A stretch of DNA of 64,000 nt from contig OZ038320.1 of NCBI GenBank assembly GCA_964035795.1, positions 10,165,726 to 10,229,725 of the forward strand. Direction: 5' to 3'. The position numbers and the translations under genes were made by a program. Numbering within the stretch: position 1 is the first letter of the stretch; each line of letters begins with the position of its first letter. The notes below the pieces were generated by a model, which was not told the DNA's origin, ran no database searches, and saw nothing but the letters and a program-made list of their open reading frames with translations. The DNA comes from Pterobdella sp. o SKG-2022 (taxonomy: Eukaryota > Annelida > Clitellata > Hirudinida > Piscicolidae). Shown in pieces: positions 60,959-64,000 of the stretch.

Positions 60959-62305
60959 GATATCTTATTTAAATCAAAGTTTAACTAAGAGTAAAAATGT
61001 TGAAATACATAATAGTGCCGAATCTGAAAATTTAGTTTTGATTTCTGAAAAAGCTGATTCAACTAATTTGAAAAACAACATATATCAGATAAGTCATGAA
61101 AATACCGAAGAAAATCATGTCTGTTGTAAAATCTATAATGACCGGACTGAAGACACAGCAAACAAAAATGATAGTAATGATCTTTCAAGCCATTGTGGTA
61201 AATATTCCTCGAATGAAGAAGTTTTAGAAAAAACTGTTAATAATGAGAAAAAAGAAAATGGAACAAACATAGTTGTTAATGATGAAGGAAAAAAAGAAAT
61301 GAACAACACAAAAAGAGGCAGAGGAAGACCAAAAAAAGTAAAATTGAATGGAAACAAAGAAAATGAGGAAGATCTTATAATTTTTAATGTTAAAAAAATT
61401 GAAAAAAACTGCAATGAAGAATTAAAAAGCTTCAGTGAGAACTTTAAACAAGCCCAAAAAAAGGAAAACCTAGAAATTATAAAACTTAAAAAATGAAGTG
61501 AATGAATAAAAAAGAAAGATGGAAATTAAAGAAACATTTGATAAAGAAAATAGAGAAATTATTAATAATTTAAACCTAACAATTGTAAACTTGAAGAGCA
61601 TAAATGAAAAATTGGAAATGAGAATAGCAACTATAAATGATACAAATAAAAACAAGAAGAATGATGATATAAATAACATAAATATAGATAACAATAACAA
61701 CACTGGATTAATTCACGTTAAAAGAAATCCAAACTACAATGCAAGACCAATATGTAAATATTACAAAAAAGACTACTGCCTTTACAATTAGAAGTGTAGA
61801 TAAACTCATATAATAACTTTTAATTCTGGTATTAAAGATGCAGATAATAATAATCAGAACATTGTAAGAAATTCATCAAAACAAACCAGTTATAATAAAT
61901 ATAATCATAACAATGCTACTAATCCAAGAAGCCAGTATAATTATGATAAAAATAAATATAATAACATTTATCCCAATGTAAAAAAACAGAGTTTTTGACA
62001 ATAAAAAATATATTAACTACAATAACTTAAAAATGCAAAGTATTCATGATGTAAATAGACATAATATCTACACCAATTCAAGAACCAAAATTTTTTATAA
62101 CAAAAAATATAAAAATAACATCTACACCAATTCAAAAAGCCAAATTACTCATAAAAAAATCTATAATAATAATGACCTCAATTCAAGAAACAGTGGAATG
62201 TATAATAATGAAAATAATTATTATGAAAAAGAAATGAATGATAAATTTTTTAATCTTAGAAATGAGTGCAGTAATTTCCTTCATTTTTTAGAAGAAAAGA
62301 TATAA
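60959..62305 (+). pseudogene. LINE ORF1 region with AT-hook and CCCH-type finger, frame-broken
   Basis: The open part 60959-61496 is acidic/Asn-rich and contains KRGRGRPKK (about 61308-61336), a textbook AT-hook, then a Lys/Glu-rich helix. After two stops and a frame change, 61519-61791 continues the coiled-coil-like run and ends RPICKYYKKDYCLYN, a stop codon, KCR, a stop codon, TH. The spacing C-x7-C-x5-C-x3-H is that of a CCCH zinc finger, with stop codons at two non-ligand positions. The remaining part to 62305 is Asn/Tyr-rich, with a repeated I-Y-T-N-S word (62062, 62120). ORF1 proteins of LINEs bind the element RNA; a CCCH finger would suit that role. Not functional in this copy. Confidence 0.65.
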
Positions 62306-62351
62306 TATCTGATACAGCAGATGTACATAATACAAAAAAAAACTGAAAAGT

Positions 62352-64000
62352 ATGGATTCAACATCTGAACAAGATGGTAAAATAGAAAACACTTGTGATT
62401 ACAAATCCTATAAAGATCTAAATAAAAAACCCAGTTTAAGCCAAAACAATAGTAATTTAATAATTGGTTATATTAATACCAGAAGCATGATAAATAAACT
62501 AGAAAAAATAACACATCTATTGAAAGAAACAAAAATACATGTATTATCTATCAATGAATCTTGGTTGGATGAGAACAATTATATGAAAATCAAAATAAAC
62601 AATTTCAACTTCATTGGATAAAATAGAAACTCAAAAAGAGGAGGAGTTGGATTCCTAATAAAAAAAATATTTACTTATGAAGAAATAGACTTTCAGTATA
62701 ATTTCTCCACTTTTGAACATATCATAAAAGTACATATGGAAAATTGCACAATCTCAATAATAACTATTCACAAACTAATTCATTCTAAAAATAATATTTT
62801 TATAGATGAACTAGATAATTTAATTTCAAAAATTTATAAACCAAATAGAAAAGTAATTATAACTGGTGATTTTAATATAGACCTAATAAATATGAATTCT
62901 AGTGTAGTTAAAGATTTTGAAAACTTAATTATAACATATGACTTGAAAGCTACTCTCAATAAACCTACAAGAATGTCTAGTAGAAGTCTTCTCGACATTA
63001 TTATAACCAACATGGAAATAACTTCATCTTTCATTATGACAGATGATATCTTAGATCATCTACCAATTTTCACTTCAATAAATATAAAACAAATCATACT
63101 AAACAAAAACTGTATAAATAAAATAAAAAGACATTATAAGGAGAACAACATAAAAAGATTTTGCAACATCCTAAAAGAAACTGAATGGCATGAAATAATA
63201 GAGAACAATAACATTCAAAATAGTAATAAAAATGATATAAGCCTTCTTATTGCTTACTATAAAATATTATTTAACCAGTATTTTACAGACAAAAAAAACA
63301 GCACTTCAGACAAAAATGAACCAAAGAAAGATTGGATGACAGCAGGTATATTAACCTCTACCAGGAAAAAGTCAAGCTTATACAAAAGATACATTCAATA
63401 TCCCAATAAACTAACCAAACAAAATTTTATTACTTATAGAAACATGTATAAAAAAATAATTTTTAAAGCTAAACAATTATATTACAATGATATATTAAAA
63501 TCCCACATAAATGATCCTAAAATGACTTGGCAAATAATAAATGAACTCACAGGTAATAAGAGAAACAAACAATCAATTAAAAAAATACCACACCAAGGCA
63601 AGACAATAGTTAACAGAAAAGTAATGTCAGAACTTTTTAACGATTATTTCATAAATATCGGGGCAAATCTGAAAAAAAAAACGCCCAAAGAAACACTGAT
63701 GAAATAACAAATATTGATAGCATACAAAACATCAAACCTTGTCTCATGGGATCTAAAGAAATCTCAACTATTGACGTATTAAACATTATAACATCGATAA
63801 GGAAGACAAGTACTAAAGACGATGATGATATTCCTACAAACATCGGTATTAAATCATCATCCTATATAATCTAAATTCTAAGATATTTAATTAATCAATC
63901 ATTTGAAAAAAATAATTTTTCTACTTGTTTAAAATCAAGCAAGGTACTACCAATACAAAAATCAAAGGATACCACCAACCTAAACAACTTTATACCCATA
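62352..64000 (+). pseudogene. LINE ORF2, endonuclease and start of reverse transcriptase, broken
   Basis: From the ATG at 62352 the endonuclease motifs follow in order: IGYINTRSMINK, VLSINESWLDE, then GGVGFLIKK after an in-frame TAA at 62619, TGDFNIDLIN (62863-62890), SRSLLDIIITN and DILDHLPIF, matching the E, D-x-N and D-H catalytic points of APE-type endonucleases. A linker rich in Lys/Tyr (WQIINELTGNK) leads to NDYFINIGANL. A frame change near 63680, beside a run of A, moves the frame, and the reverse transcriptase begins: TIDVLNIITSIRKT, LKSSKVLPIQKSKD, LNNFIPI at the window edge. At least two stops and one shift make it inactive. Confidence 0.85.

Larger units (their letters stand above)
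60959..64000 (+). mobile_element. APE-type non-LTR retrotransposon (LINE), decayed, runs off the window
   Basis: Two-ORF layout on the plus strand: an ORF1-like region (to 62305) and an ORF2 region from 62352 with an apurinic-type endonuclease and the first part of a reverse transcriptase at the window end. The coding strand is extremely A-rich (Lys, Asn, Ile codons), unlike the genes in the window. In-frame stops and frameshifts show that the copy is dead. The overall form suggests the CR1/Jockey side of LINE diversity, but I would not fix the clade. The 5' end is lost in the gap. Confidence 0.85.

Noticed and set aside
60710..60988. ORFs across the gap
   Set aside because: Their continuity is through undetermined bases and carries no information.
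61494..63865. Alternative genetic code, suggested by TAA/TAG/TGA inside the LINE frames
   Set aside because: All the host genes end normally at TAA, TAG or TGA and contain none inside exons; the LINE also has frameshifts, so decay is enough.
1..64000. CRISPR array, operon or other prokaryotic-type system
   Set aside because: Spliced metazoan-type genes throughout, no spaced identical repeats, and no bacterial gene cluster.

Overview
This is a eukaryotic, strongly A+T-rich window (roughly 70% A+T by eye). Its genes are broken by many short GT-AG introns, commonly 45-150 nt with some of 1-2 kb, so most of the coding content is in small exons that a plain ORF scan misses. I assembled exons by hand from splice sites, reading phase and remembered family patterns; no search was run. 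The gene set (three-repeat Myb, tektin, DRC8/EFCAB2, CCDC6, FBXO47, a death-domain IRAK/Pelle kinase) points to an animal with motile cilia. I cannot name the lineage.

Layout. 1-8.5 kb: A+T-rich DNA with no convincing gene. 8.6-13.5 kb: a CCDC6 coiled-coil homologue on the minus strand, flanked and invaded by two tRNA-derived SINE-like elements. 14.3-19.8 kb: a three-repeat Myb factor on the plus strand, divergent from CCDC6. 21.5-24.7 kb: a complete tektin. 25.1-27.6 kb: a complete FBXO47 homologue (minus), only 226 bp head-to-head from an IRAK4/Pelle-type kinase (27.9-32.4 kb, plus). 29.8-41.6 kb: a STELLO-type glycosyltransferase gene (minus, 37.1-41.6 kb) plus two degenerate 3'-end copies, one inside a kinase intron, and a decayed piggyBac transposon with a second fragment. 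42.0-42.4 and 45.3-45.5 kb: non-LTR retrotransposon scraps. 43.4-47.3 kb: DRC8/EFCAB2 (minus). 47.9-51.9 kb: a long, apparently disordered protein of unknown function with a recurring basic-S-x-S motif (minus). 52-60.7 kb: mostly non-coding, with a fold-back element and three weak gene candidates. 60.76-60.96 kb: 200-base assembly gap. 60.96-64.0 kb: a decayed APE-type non-LTR retrotransposon running off the window end.

There is no operon logic. Tektin and DRC8 are axonemal proteins; FBXO47 is known from meiosis, Myb from cell-cycle and progenitor transcription, and the kinase from Toll/IL-1 signalling. The most original items are the S-x-S repeat protein, the animal STELLO gene with its dead copies, and the LINE whose first ORF appears to carry an AT-hook and a CCCH zinc finger.
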